From Anodontia alba (taxonomy: Eukaryota; Mollusca; Bivalvia; Lucinida; Lucinidae): 64,000 nt of DNA. The notes beneath the pieces were generated by a model that was not told the DNA's origin, did no database searches, and was given only the letters and a program-made list of their open reading frames with translations. Made by a program: the position numbers and the translations under genes. Location of the stretch: assembly GCA_964016985.1 (NCBI GenBank), contig OZ024825.1, positions 43,229,668-43,293,667 of the forward strand, written 5' to 3'. Positions 21,425 to 30,587 of the stretch are shown one piece after another. Every line of letters begins with the position of its first letter. Positions within the stretch are counted from its first letter, which is position 1.

Positions 21425-21727
21425 CTCTACTGACCGTTCTAAGGCGGTGGTCCCGGTGTTGGTCTTACTCTTTGGTGCTTTGTGGTTTATTCTACGAGGC
21501 AATTTGTTGTATGTTTTACCTTGTGCCATTTTGATTTTGTGTGTTTCAGTCCATTTAGCATTGCGATTTACTCGCTTGGGGAAGAGAGAGCTGATCTTAG
21601 TGCTTTTCGTACGTTTGATCGATTTGTGCTTGTTAGGATTTGTCGGTTTCCTCTTCCTCTTGATATCTTGGAAGGGCTGCTGTTTGTGATTGTGGCACTC
21701 CCTGGACTTTTCTTTTACCTTATTTTT
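21425..21727 (+). mobile_element. RT-element 3' tail, second unit, joined directly to the first
   Basis: Starts at CTCTACTGACCGTTCTAAGG, just inside the C-tract side of the tail, right after the T-rich end of the previous unit. It ends with GGCACTCCCTGGACTTTTCT and a T-rich run. There is no intervening DNA, so this is a head-to-tail partial repeat and not an independent insertion with its own flanks. Confidence 0.85.
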
Positions 21728-21861
21728 TGTATTATTCATATACAATCCCATATGTCCCGATGAAGAAAAGTAGCTGTTACTATAGGTACAACTAAGGCGT
21801 CTGATGAGAGTCTACACTGTTTGCATTTGTATATCTGCCTGATACCTAAGATTTCTTTGTT

Positions 21862-22114
21862 GGTTTAAGGTTTATTCTACGGGGCGATTTATTTTATGTC
21901 TTACCTTGTGTTATTTTGTTCTTCTGCTTTTCAGTCCTTTTAGCATTGCGATTACCTCGCTTGGGGAAGAGAGAGCTAATCTTAGTGCTTTTCCGTACAT
22001 TTGTTCGATTTGCGCTTGTTTGGTTTTGTCTGTTTTCTCTTTCTCTTGGTGTCTGGGAAGGGCTGCAGTTTGTGGTTGTTACTCCATGGACTTTTCTCTT
22101 ACCTTTTTTTTCTA
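21862..22114 (+). mobile_element. RT-element 3' tail, third unit
   Basis: Starts at GGTTTAAGGTTTATTCTACG and ends with CTCCATGGACTTTTCTCTTA. It is separated from the second unit by about 134 bp that includes a T-family piece (GGCGTCTGATGAGAGTCTAC at about 21797). Confidence 0.8.
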
Positions 22115-22935
22115 TGATCGGGCGTATACGTAGTTGTTTCAAATTAATACTTGAAATGTTTACACTATCTCCCTCAAAAACCGTATGCTTGTCGTCTGTA
22201 TATCATGTATATAAACAAGTTTATAAACAAAGTTCTACTGTTCGTTGTTAATCAGCCCCTGTTAACAATGGTTTAGTTGATATGAATTAAACATGCTTTC
22301 CTCATATCTGAATAGAAGCCAGTCTCAGTTTAACAATGTTGGTGAGTTTCTGTAACTAGCTTAGATAAATTCAAATATTGCATTTTCCGTCACAGAAACC
22401 AAATAAATTTAGAAAGCTCCAAATGGAGTACTTTGGGCATATGTGAATTGTTATTAAGGTTTAAAACCACATGAAATTTTGCAACCACTGCAAAACAAAA
22501 CAAAACAATAAACTCTCTGCAGGCAGGCAGTTGCCACCCGAATTTTGACTTTGTAACTTTGTAAATAGACGAATATACATAAACACTTCCAGTATTATTG
22601 TGATTTGAAACTTCTGTAAGGTATTTCGTGGTATATTGCAATATTGTGACCCGTTTGTTGATTTAAAACATATCAAAAACTTATTTTAATTGTTTGCAAT
22701 CAGTTTTGTAAAATGCAACTTTCAAACTAATAACTAAATATAGAATTTTAACACAATATTTTATTAGTTCAATAAAAATACTAGCTGGATGTCTAAATGT
22801 AGGGGCTAAGTTAGAAGTTAATTTCAAAGTAAATAAGTGAACTCAGGAACTGATACAATCAGACCCACTTCCAATTCTCACTTCCCGTTCTTCTCAGCAT
22901 GTAACGTAAAGCCAACAAATACAATTACACAGCCA
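22115..22935. other. Stretch without recognised feature
   Basis: No gene recognised. The minus-strand open frames at 22390-22676 overlap each other and show no motif. Confidence 0.4.
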
Positions 22936-23018
22936 AAAAAAAAAAAAAAAAATAAATAAATAAATAAATAAATAAAAAAAATAAAAAAAATAAATAAATA
23001 AATAAATAAATAAATAAA
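22936..23018. repeat. A-run followed by TAAA tetranucleotide repeats
   Basis: 17 A, then TAAATAAATAAATAAATAAA, an A-rich spacer, and a second TAAA run. Simple repeat. Confidence 0.9.
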
Positions 23019-23765
23019 AATGGCAAGCAACCCTTTGCCCCAAAAGTTGGCAACTCTGTCTGTTACCATAACTTGACAAAACATATATCTATAACTTATA
23101 TAATTTTTAAAAGAAAAATATTGCAAGTGCAACATAATGAAAAGTACCGCATTGGAACGGTTAGTTATATATTATGCGGGGCTGGGGAGGGGGTAGGGGT
23201 AAGAGAGGGATAACCTACACATAATTGAAACATTTGCTGCAGATGTGACATTTGAGGAGGGCAGCAGAACACTAATAATGCAGGAAACGGAATTGCAGAA
23301 GATGGCGACAAACGGTTTGCATGCAGTTTTATTGTTTTTTATTTCGGCTAAAGAAACCGATGGTTTACCTTATCTTGATATGTTTTAATTGACATGGTGA
23401 TACTCGTCCAACATATATTTAATTGATAGAGCTTAATATTTTGCGGGATTGACTGATTCTGAAGTTTGTGGTAATAATAAATATGTTATTTTTTGTTTAA
23501 GGAAATTAAAGGAGGAGGTTCCTTGCCTCTCTCATAGAATAAAAGTTGGCTGCATTATATTTGAGTACTTATTATTGTCCAACTGTGTCGGGTTGTTTAG
23601 AATCAACTAGTAAAACTCTTTCAAACCCTCCCTCCCGTCACTTCAGTACTTGTTTCTGTCGACCGTTTCAAGACGGTTCCTTAGTTGCAATTCTTTTTGT
23701 ATGTTTGTTATTGCATTTGTGCCGTTAAGTGTTATCCTTGTTTGTCCCTCATCTTTTCTTCTCAG
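23019..23765. other. Stretch without gene; two weak RT-tail traces
   Basis: About 23140-23210 (TTGGAACGGTTAGTTA, then a G-rich stretch GGGGCTGGGGAGGGGGTAGG) looks like an old minus-strand tail. About 23625-23760 (plus) has CTGTCGACCGTTTCAAGACG and TTGCAATTCTTTTTGTATG, a diverged plus-strand tail. Confidence 0.35.
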
Positions 23766-24047
23766 TACAAAAACACATCTATTCAAATATATAGAAGCTT
23801 TTACCTCCAAAAACTGAAAAGTTTCAAATAAAAAAAAGTTGGATATTTTTCATATATCTGCTCAAAAACATAGATTGTGGTACTTGTTAGAACCGCCTCG
23901 GCAATGCGGTTCTAACGAGTACCTACAATCTATGTTTTTGAACAAATATAACATAAATAATGTATACTTCTGTAAACTCCAGTTTTACTATATAAAAATG
24001 GGGTTTAAGGGCATTAAAATTATAATTATAGGCATGTTTTCGAGATG
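23766..24047. mobile_element. Palindromic MITE, family P, copy 8
   Basis: Ends TACAAAAACACATCTATTC and GGCATGTTTTCGAGATG. Central palindrome at about 23858-23944 with centre base at 23901. It carries several mismatches (GGTACTTGTTAG, GGCAATGCGG), making it one of the older complete copies. Confidence 0.85.
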
Positions 24048-24762
24048 TTTTGGTTTCTTTACGTATTTGACAATCTTTAACTTGTAAAAATCTCTATACA
24101 GCGCAAGGTCGTTCAGAGTGAGGCAAACAGGATAAAAATAAGAAGAACCAGTTCAAATATAGATCTTTACACCGAAATTAGGTTTGAAGCAAGGATAACT
24201 AGAACAGCGTCTACAAGTTCTTCTCACTACCAGGGTCTTTACTTAAATGACCCGTTATGGCATAATTTTATCCAAAATACGCAAACAAAAGTAAGTCCAC
24301 ACGTTGGCTATGTTTAGGCAGGAGTATGATGAGATACACATTATAACTACTAATAGTACGATTTATATACATACTACTAAGTTATATAGGGCGACAGATT
24401 TTGATTTGACGACACAAAAATGTCCTAGATTATTGCGTTCTTATATAGGATAAAGAATATCTTACCGCGGTGCAGTTGGGTCCAGCGAAATACATGAAGA
24501 CAAACGTGCATTATGACAAGCGTATCTTTTAATATGACAGACCTCCCTTCTGAAACGAGGTGTGCTCTAAAAGAAGAGTTTGTATCCCCTGCGAGCTAAT
24601 TTGACCATTGTAGAGCAAACCACTTTTCAGATGATACCCGGGACGCAGCAAAATAAACGAGGCTGCACAGGTCTCCCTTTCTAAACTTACGGACAAGCCT
24701 CTAAGTGTATCGTCACCTTCAGAGACATATTTGATGTAGGTTTTGTTTCAGTACAGATTAAC
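24048..24762. other. Stretch without recognised feature
   Basis: Nothing recognised. Confidence 0.4.
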
Positions 24763-24968
24763 CTATTTATTCCGAATGGACTCTTCGACTTTAATTTATT
24801 AGACCGGTACATTACCAGTAGAAGGGGGTCTGGTTTCTTTTTATCATTCAAATGTTTAATAGAAATTTCTGTGTTTTATGCAAAAAGTCTAGACATGCGC
24901 CGCGTCCTCTGACGTCTGAGCTGTATTTACTTGACAATGTTCCTTTAATTGGACGCAGGGCATAAATT
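24763..24968. mobile_element. Family T MITE, diverged copy
   Basis: Starts TTAACCTATTTATTCCGAAT as at 4683, has GGTCTGGTTTCTTTTTATC, ATGCGCCGCG in place of the palindrome centre, and ends near TTGGACGCAGGGCAT. The central palindrome is not intact. Confidence 0.5.
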
Positions 24969-25484
24969 AGAAACGGTCAAATGACGTGTCTCAAAGAGAG
25001 AAATTTTAATAGCTATCCCTTGCCGGCGTTTTCGAAGGTAGATCCGCCAGCAGAAATTAATACTTTGTAGATTTATGACCCCTTTTATAAATTGATATAT
25101 CTTGAAGATTCTCTTTGGCACTAGACGAATTCGCTTAATTCTTTCCTTCAAGAGAACAGATACTCACTAACCGGATTGATTTCTTCAGATCTCGCGTTTT
25201 ACGAATGACAAAATAATATCTACCAGGTGCATGATAATATGAACAATTTCTGTTACATTTGATATTAAATAATCGTTCAACCATACTAAGATATAAGCAA
25301 AGGCTGATTAAGATTTGGGAGATTCAAGAATCAATATTTAAAACGAGAAAAATGACAGTTATCAGAAACAAAAGCAATAAGGTTCGCATTATAACTTACA
25401 TTCAGACGCAACAAATGTTCCGTTTAGGCTAAGTTTAATAGGCTATGTACTATTGGAGATCATAGAGTGGCGTGACCAGATATA
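24969..25484. other. Stretch without recognised feature
   Basis: No gene or repeat recognised. Confidence 0.4.
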
Positions 25485-26130
25485 GAGTTTATATATTTCT
25501 CAGTTAATTCGTTTTGCTAGAGCATCTAGTCAATTAAGTGACTTTAATAATCGAAATAAAAATTTAAATACTAAACGTCTTCAGCAAAGGTACCTTTATC
25601 ATACCCTACGTCAAAATATTTTCTAAGCTTTATCGTCGTCATTTTGAATTTATATCCAAATAGGGCTTTGGTTTGAAAACAATTCTGCAAGATTATGTGT
25701 CCGAATCGGAAAATTATAGCGTCAAACAATTCAGAAAGATTGTTGGCAAATTTGATTTTACGACAAAATTTAAAACGATTGTCACTCGCTACAAAAGTTA
25801 GGTTATAATATGGATATTTGGCGTTAAACTGCATGCATGGTTTTTATCCACATAATGGTTGATAATGTTGATTTCCTCTAAAATAAACGACGGTTGGTCG
25901 GTTCTCAGACTAAATGACGCCCCCCCCCCACCACCACCACCCCCGCTTCAATCTGTTTTGGACAGTTGGCGCCTGACTATAAAATGTCTGTGGTTGGCCC
26001 AATCTGGCTCATCGAGATCCTGTTTGTGGGTATTCAGCTGTTCTGGATTCTGACTTCAGCTCGCTTTTGAGCCCTTCGCTTTGTTTCATCACATTGTTTT
26101 TGTTTATCATATATGTTTCATAGATAAGGT
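25485..26130 (+). mobile_element. RT retroelement remnant, highly diverged
   Basis: Plus-strand translation in mixed frames gives ISQLIRFARASSQLSDFNN and later an MDIWR-TACM-like stretch, aligning in order with the C-terminal RT region at 49.65-50.0 kb. Many stops and frameshifts. The 3' part contains a C-rich stretch (25919-25945) in roughly the position of the C tract. The minus-strand open frame 25571-25834 is its antisense. Confidence 0.65.
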
Positions 26131-26738
26131 AGAGGACCCCTATGCGGACCAAACATATATTTGTAATTTGTAGCTGCAAATTATCGCGAATAAAACTGGT
26201 TTAAGCACCCTCTCCCCCAGTAGTTTTCCTACTGTCCGCTCTTCATCTCGGGTGTTTGTTTTGTCCTTATTCGTTCCTCATCTCTCCTTCTTTTGGTGCC
26301 TCGGTTAGGCTGTGCATCGTGATGTGGTATTTACAGGGTGTCTACACTTATATTTTAAGTGTACTCGGAAAAGCGGGCGATCATTTGCAAAGGAGTCACC
26401 AAGCGAAAAGGTATCTTCGGGAATATGCAAACAGCAAAGTTTCAGATCCGTGTGCGCATTTGGGCAGAATGACAATGGTATTTGTCTATCCGCTTACAAA
26501 CTCTTAAGAAATTGGCGGATATATCCACATACAGCGAAATATTTAGTAGCACTGCAAGCTAATGATTTGTTCATGATATTAATTTGTATATTTTCGCTTA
26601 TTGGTCTATTCTAGATTGAAAGAATTTTCTGCCCGTTGGAGCGAATTGCTTCCTATAAGAATAGAACCCTTTTCCGGAAGACTTGGCTGTTACAGAAGCA
26701 CAATGGAAGTCACAAAAGTTGCCTCCGTTGTAAATATA
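26131..26738. other. Stretch without gene; diverged RT tail at 26.19-26.34 kb
   Basis: TAAGCACCCTCTCCCCCAGT, ACTGTCCGCTCTTCATCTCG and GGTGCCTCGGTTAGGCTGTG parallel the tail-like fragments at 10.6 and 13.6 kb, and this is the natural continuation of the RT remnant just upstream. The rest shows nothing I recognise. Confidence 0.4.
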
Positions 26739-27084
26739 CAGTGAACCCTCGTCACAACGACAACATTTGTTCCCAAAGATATTGCCATTAAAATGAATTT
26801 GCTGTTGTACAGAATACGTAATAAGCAGATTGGTGTGTAAGAAAGGTCTTTTTTTGTTCTGATTTCCTCACAGAAAATATACTTTGGATATTTGCTAGAA
26901 TCACCTGACTGAAGCAATTCTAACAAATATCAAAAACATGTATGTCTTTAAAGTATTAGATACAATATTCTTGCATAACTTATGACTAAGTGTTACCTCT
27001 TAAGCGAAGATTTCGTGACAGTCAAATTGTCATTATTACCAATTTTGTCGTTGTAGCGAGTGTCGGTATAAAGAGGGTTGTCTG
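26739..27084. mobile_element. Probable pogo/Tigger-like MITE, degenerate
   Basis: The left end CAGTGAACCCTCGTCACAAC and right end TTGTCGTTGTAGCGAGTGTC...GAGGGTTGTCTG are inverted with gaps (ACCCTC/GAGGGT and ACAACGACAA/TTGTCGTTGT). The centre (about 26885-26933) is a degenerate palindrome with TGCTAGAATCACCTGACTGA, spaced like the P hairpin. The left flank has TA but the right does not, so the target-site duplication is not confirmed. Confidence 0.5.
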
Positions 27085-27350
27085 AAGCAGATAAATCAGG
27101 ATGCCACTACTACATGAGTAGTATATATAATAAGGGTTTTGGACCACCACCCCAGATCGGGCCCCAAAGGGGCTCCCACGAAGATAAAAATTGGCAGCTA
27201 CGTCGAGACGCTCCCATGTAGACAAACAATTCTGTATGTATGTCTAGACGACTTCCTCGGGCGTGCGGCTCTTCCTTATAAGAGCGCATTTTTGGTTAGG
27301 GCTACCAAGATTTCGGCTACCATTTTTTCGTAGACACACCCACGGTAGCC

Positions 27351-27520
27351 CAAACTTCCAGTTAGAGAAATAGTAGTCAAAGGCATACCGAGCAACCAAC
27401 TCGACTCCGGCACGCTAGAGCTACCAGATATACGGTTGTCCAAACTTCCATCTAGAGAAATAGTAGTCCAAGGCACACCGAGCAACCAACTCGATCCCGA
27501 CGCGCTAGAGCTACTACATG
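27351..27520. repeat. Direct repeat of about 90 bp inside the left arm (two units)
   Basis: CAAACTTCCAGTTAGAGAAA at 27351 and CAAACTTCCATCTAGAGAAA at 27441 start two units that share ACCGAGCAACCAACTCGA and CGCTAGAGCTAC. The right arm has the mirrored pair at about 28730-28900. The duplication therefore predates the formation of the inverted repeat. Confidence 0.85.
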
Positions 27521-28092
27521 GCGGCGCAAACAACATTCCAGTCCATGGGTCTACGGTCCGAAAATGCCGTTTCCGCCCATCTTCTACTGGTGAACGCGCA
27601 CGAGAGCAATCTTGTATCGGACATCTCCAAGGTCGACTATCTGGCAGGCAATCTGGGCCGCACGCACCTGCGCCCCCCTCCCCGGCCTTCCAACGTTTGC
27701 CGACGATGTCTATGTCTTTGGCTACCTGCGCCGCGAGGACTGAGTGTTCCATAGAGGGCACCTATCTTGCACAACCGAAGAAGAATGCTCTGCGAAGAAC
27801 ACCGTTGCGCGGATATCCATCGCTGCCCGCGAGAGTTTGGGGACGGCCCCCGATGGCACTACTCGCTGCAACATGCAGACGAATATAGTCCACACACTTG
27901 CGACCCGAGACAACGCCGAAGGCGGCGCCGTCCGAGCGACAGTCTCCAGGATCGAGTACGACACCGACAAAAAGGCGCAGGCAAAGTGGCGAGAGCTATA
28001 CCCGGATACAGAACGGCCGGTCTCTTCGTGGCAAAGGTAGACGTGTCCGAAATCCCTATGGACAAGCTGCAAGCCTCCTTGCCAGCCTTCGA
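27518..28092 (+). pseudogene. Unrecognised coding remnant, left arm copy
   Basis: The frame opening at 27518 reads MAAQTTFQSMGLRSENA and, further on, LLVNAHESNLVSDISKVDY. A single frame change near 27670 moves the homologous reading into another frame. Later segments include IEYDTDKKAQAKWRELYPDT and VAKVDVSEIPMDKLQASLPA, the latter ending at the spacer, where GIYCIDYTQDF is encoded after one stop. The matching sequence is readable in the right arm on the minus strand with different lesions, which suggests real coding ancestry. I see no signal peptide, membrane segment or catalytic motif I can name. All other long frames across 27.3-29.0 kb are overlapping readings of the same GC-rich DNA. Confidence 0.5.
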
Positions 28093-28308
28093 ACGCCTGC
28101 TGTTTGCCCACGGCTAGGGCATCTATTGTATCGACTACACACAGGATTTCTCGAAGGCTGGCAAGGAGGCTTGCAGCTCGTCCATAGGGATTTCGGACAC
28201 GTCTACCTTTGCCACGAAGAGACCGGCCGGTTCTGTATCCGGGTATAGCTCTCGCCACTTTGCCTGCGCCTTTTTGTCGGTGTCGTACTCGATCCTGGAG
28301 ACTGTCAC

Positions 28309-28719
28309 TCAGATGGCGCCGCCTTCGGCGTTGTCTCGGGTCGCAAGTGTGTGGACTATATTCGTCTGCATGTTGCAACGAGTAGTGCCATCGGGGGCCG
28401 TCCCCAAACTCTCGCGGGCAGCGGTGGATATCTGCGCAACGGAGTTCTTCGCAGAGCTGTATTCTCCGGTTGTGCAAGATAAGTGCCCTCTATGGAACAC
28501 GCAGTCCTCGCGGCGCAGGTAGCCAAAGACATAGACGTCGTCGACAAACGTCGAAAGGCCGGGGAGAGCGCGCAGGTGCGTGCGGCCCAGATTGCCTGCC
28601 AGATAGTCGACCTTGGAGATGTCCGATACAAGATTGCTCTCGTGCGCGTTCTCCAGTAGAAGATGGGCGGAAACGGCATTTTCGGACCGTAGACCCATGG
28701 ACTGGAATGTTGTTTGCAC
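28309..28719 (-). pseudogene. Unrecognised coding remnant, right arm copy
   Basis: Open for 136 codons on the minus strand. It reads MQTTFQSMGLRSENAVSAHL at its start, keeps LAGNLGRTHLRALPGLSTFV and FVDDVYVFGYLRRED in one frame, and stops after RDNAEGGAI. It is the mirror of the left arm copy and stays open where that copy shifts frame, while the left arm stays open past the position of its stop. The two copies are diverged paralogues of one sequence. FVDD-like residues are not enough to call a polymerase. Function unknown. Confidence 0.5.
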
Positions 28720-29132
28720 CGCTATGTAGTAGCTCTAGCGCGTCGGGATCGAGTTGGTTGCTCGGTGTGCCTTGGACTACTATTTCTCTAGATGGAAGTT
28801 TGGACAACCGTATATCAGGTAGCTCTAGCGTGCCGGAGTCAAGTTGGTTGCTCGGTATGCCATGGACTACTATTTCTCTAATTGGAAGTTTGGACTACCG
28901 TGGATGTGTCTCCGAAAAAATGGTAGCCGAAATCTTGGTAGCCCTAACCAAAAATGCGCTCTTATAAGGAAGACCCGCACGTCCGAGGAAGCCGCCTAGA
29001 CGTACATACAGAATTGTTTGTCTACGTTGGAGCCTCGACGTAGCTGCCAATCTTTATCTCCGTGGGAGCCCCTGTGGGGCCCGATCTGCGGGGTGGCCCA
29101 GAACTCTTATTATATATACTACTACATATATC

Positions 29133-29639
29133 CTGAAAATAAGCAGTGAAAACAGACAGTGTTTGAATATTTTTTTTAAATATTATCTGATTGCCTTTGA
29201 TTTAATAATATAATTTGTCGGAATGTCAGAGAACCACTCCAAATGACAATATCTAAAACTGGGGTTCTGCTTGTGTGTTCACCGTGTTGTTCATGACAGT
29301 GTTAATGCTTGTATATGAATCACTGTGACGCTTTACGTATGAAGAAAAATAGCATATATTTGTTCTCTGGAGCTCCATCAGAATAATGGTCGGGATATCA
29401 GTCGAAGGGGAGCAAATTCTTTCATTTTAGAGTAAATATCAGAAGGGGACAAAAACAGGTTTTGAGAGAGTTACCTACCCTTAAACACCAACCGGCCAGT
29501 GTGTTTTCGAGGCATATAACGAAGTCTGCGCAACCGAGCAATCTGTTTAGCCCTTCGCTACTATCCGTTTACAGACTCACTGGATATTATAGAATGTAAC
29601 AACTCAGTGTTAAGATTTCAATGAGAATGTATAGATGAA
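29133..29639. other. Stretch without recognised feature
   Basis: No gene recognised. Confidence 0.4.
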
Positions 29640-29667
29640 TCTGTACGTGCGAAAACGTACTATCTGA

Positions 29668-29970
29668 CGGAGACTCAAATCTGCGAAAACTGACAAGACT
29701 GTTTTGTCCGTATGAAGAAGCTCTGCATCGTTGGCTTTCCAAAATGCACCCAATAAAGATTATGATCAGACTGCGCAAATGCGAAGACTTAAACAATTTT
29801 GTGGTTTATTCTTTATTCGCGTCGGAGACTCAAATCTGAGAAAACTGACAAGACTTCTTTTGTCCGTATGAAGAAGCTCTGCATCGTTGGCTTTCCAAAA
29901 TGCACCCAGTAAAGATTATGATCAGACTGCGCAAATGCGAAGACTTAAACATTTTTGTGGTTTATTCTTC
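29668..29970. repeat. Tandem duplication of about 155 bp
   Basis: CGGAGACTCAAATCTG begins at 29668 and at 29823. Both units run through AGAAGCTCTGCATCGTTGGC to GTGGTTTATTCTT. Each contains D sequence followed by the start of RT-tail sequence (TTTGTGGTTTATTCT), so the duplication happened after the tail had inserted. Confidence 0.85.
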
Positions 29971-30103
29971 TTAATGTTTTTCGTACGTTTGTTCGATTTT
30001 CGCTTGTTTGGTTTTGTCTGTGTCCTCCTCCTCTTGGTGTCTTGGAAGGTCTGCGGTTTGTGATTGTGGCACTCCCTGGACTTTTTTCTTGTCTTTTTTT
30101 TTT
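29955..30103 (+). mobile_element. RT-element 3' tail, short internally deleted copy
   Basis: TTTGTGGTTTATTCT, then a jump to TTTTCGTACGTTTGTTCGAT, CCTCTTGGTGTCTTGGAAGG and the terminal GGCACTCCCTGGACTTTTTT. It lies within a D element. The open frames on both strands here are tail by-products. Confidence 0.8.
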
Positions 30104-30175
30104 GTCTGAATCTTCGCTAGGCGCACCTGTCCGAAGGTACATTTCCTGACGTTGCGGCTCTGATGCGCTTGATCA

Positions 30176-30587
30176 TCTGATTCTGCGCTAAATCTACGCA
30201 TTACGTTGATGATCATACACCTTTTCACTTGGCGCAGTCCATTTTATTTGTTTTAATTCTGGGCGATAGATTCTCTCGAATCCCTTAAAAAGAACGAAAT
30301 CCGGTTGCTTTATGAACAAAGTGTACTAATTATAAAATTATTTTATTCACGTCGTTATGCTAAATTGGTATTTAATGCAGGAAACAATAAATTATGTTCT
30401 GTAAGACTTGGCGGAAACTTCGAATATTTCTTGCCTGTGTTATTTCAAACGCGCAAACATTTAGGCGGATGGATAAATCTCAAAGAGAGATAACTCTCCT
30501 TTGGAAATGTTTTCTTCCTTTTTGGTAGAGATATAACGCAAGCTTTCCTGATGTATATAAAGATTTCTCAGATTGGGGCTATTTCTA
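30176..30587. other. Stretch without recognised feature
   Basis: Nothing recognised. Confidence 0.4.

Larger units (their letters stand above)
27099..29132. mobile_element. Long inverted repeat (about 2 kb, arms about 1 kb)
   Basis: The left arm (about 27114-28092) and right arm (28151-about 29129) are reverse complements with a visible scatter of mismatches and a few short indels. The spacer is 58 bp (28093-28150). The innermost match is GCCAGCCTTCGA / TCGAAGGCTGGC. The outer ends are AGTAGTATATATAATAAGGG and CTTATTATATATACTACTAC. Composition is markedly GC-richer than the flanks. A transcript through it would make a hairpin of about 1 kb. It could be a fold-back transposon, a head-to-head duplication of a partial element, or an assembly or cloning artefact. 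Divergence between the arms argues against a recent artefact. The family is not recognised. Confidence 0.85.
29640..30175. mobile_element. Family D MITE, copy 6 (duplicated and interrupted by an RT tail)
   Basis: The left part has GCGAAAACGTACTATCTGAC, TTTCCAAAATGCACCCAATA and ATTATGATCAGACTGCGCAA. The right terminus resumes at 30104 with TCTGAATCTTCGCTAGGCGC, ACCTGTCCGAAGGTACATTT and GACGTTGCGGCTC. An RT tail piece lies between, and the left part plus the junction is duplicated. Confidence 0.6.

Noticed and set aside
20971..21763. Long hydrophobic open frames with apparent membrane segments
   Set aside because: They are translations of the RT-element 3' tail. Similar hydrophobic frames appear at every tail copy (2612-2996, 21906-22251, 31438-31817, 50474-50737) in several frames and on the copy's sense strand only, with no start context or conserved frame.
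28720..28960. A polymerase call for the inverted repeat based on FVDD
   Set aside because: The FVDD tetrapeptide occurs in only one frame of the remnant and lacks the other conserved RT or polymerase blocks. Too little evidence.
27276..28967. Open frames of up to 251 aa on both strands of the inverted repeat
   Set aside because: GC-rich DNA has few stops by chance, and the two arms are inverted copies, so each frame appears twice. Only the frame conserved between arms with complementary lesions was kept.
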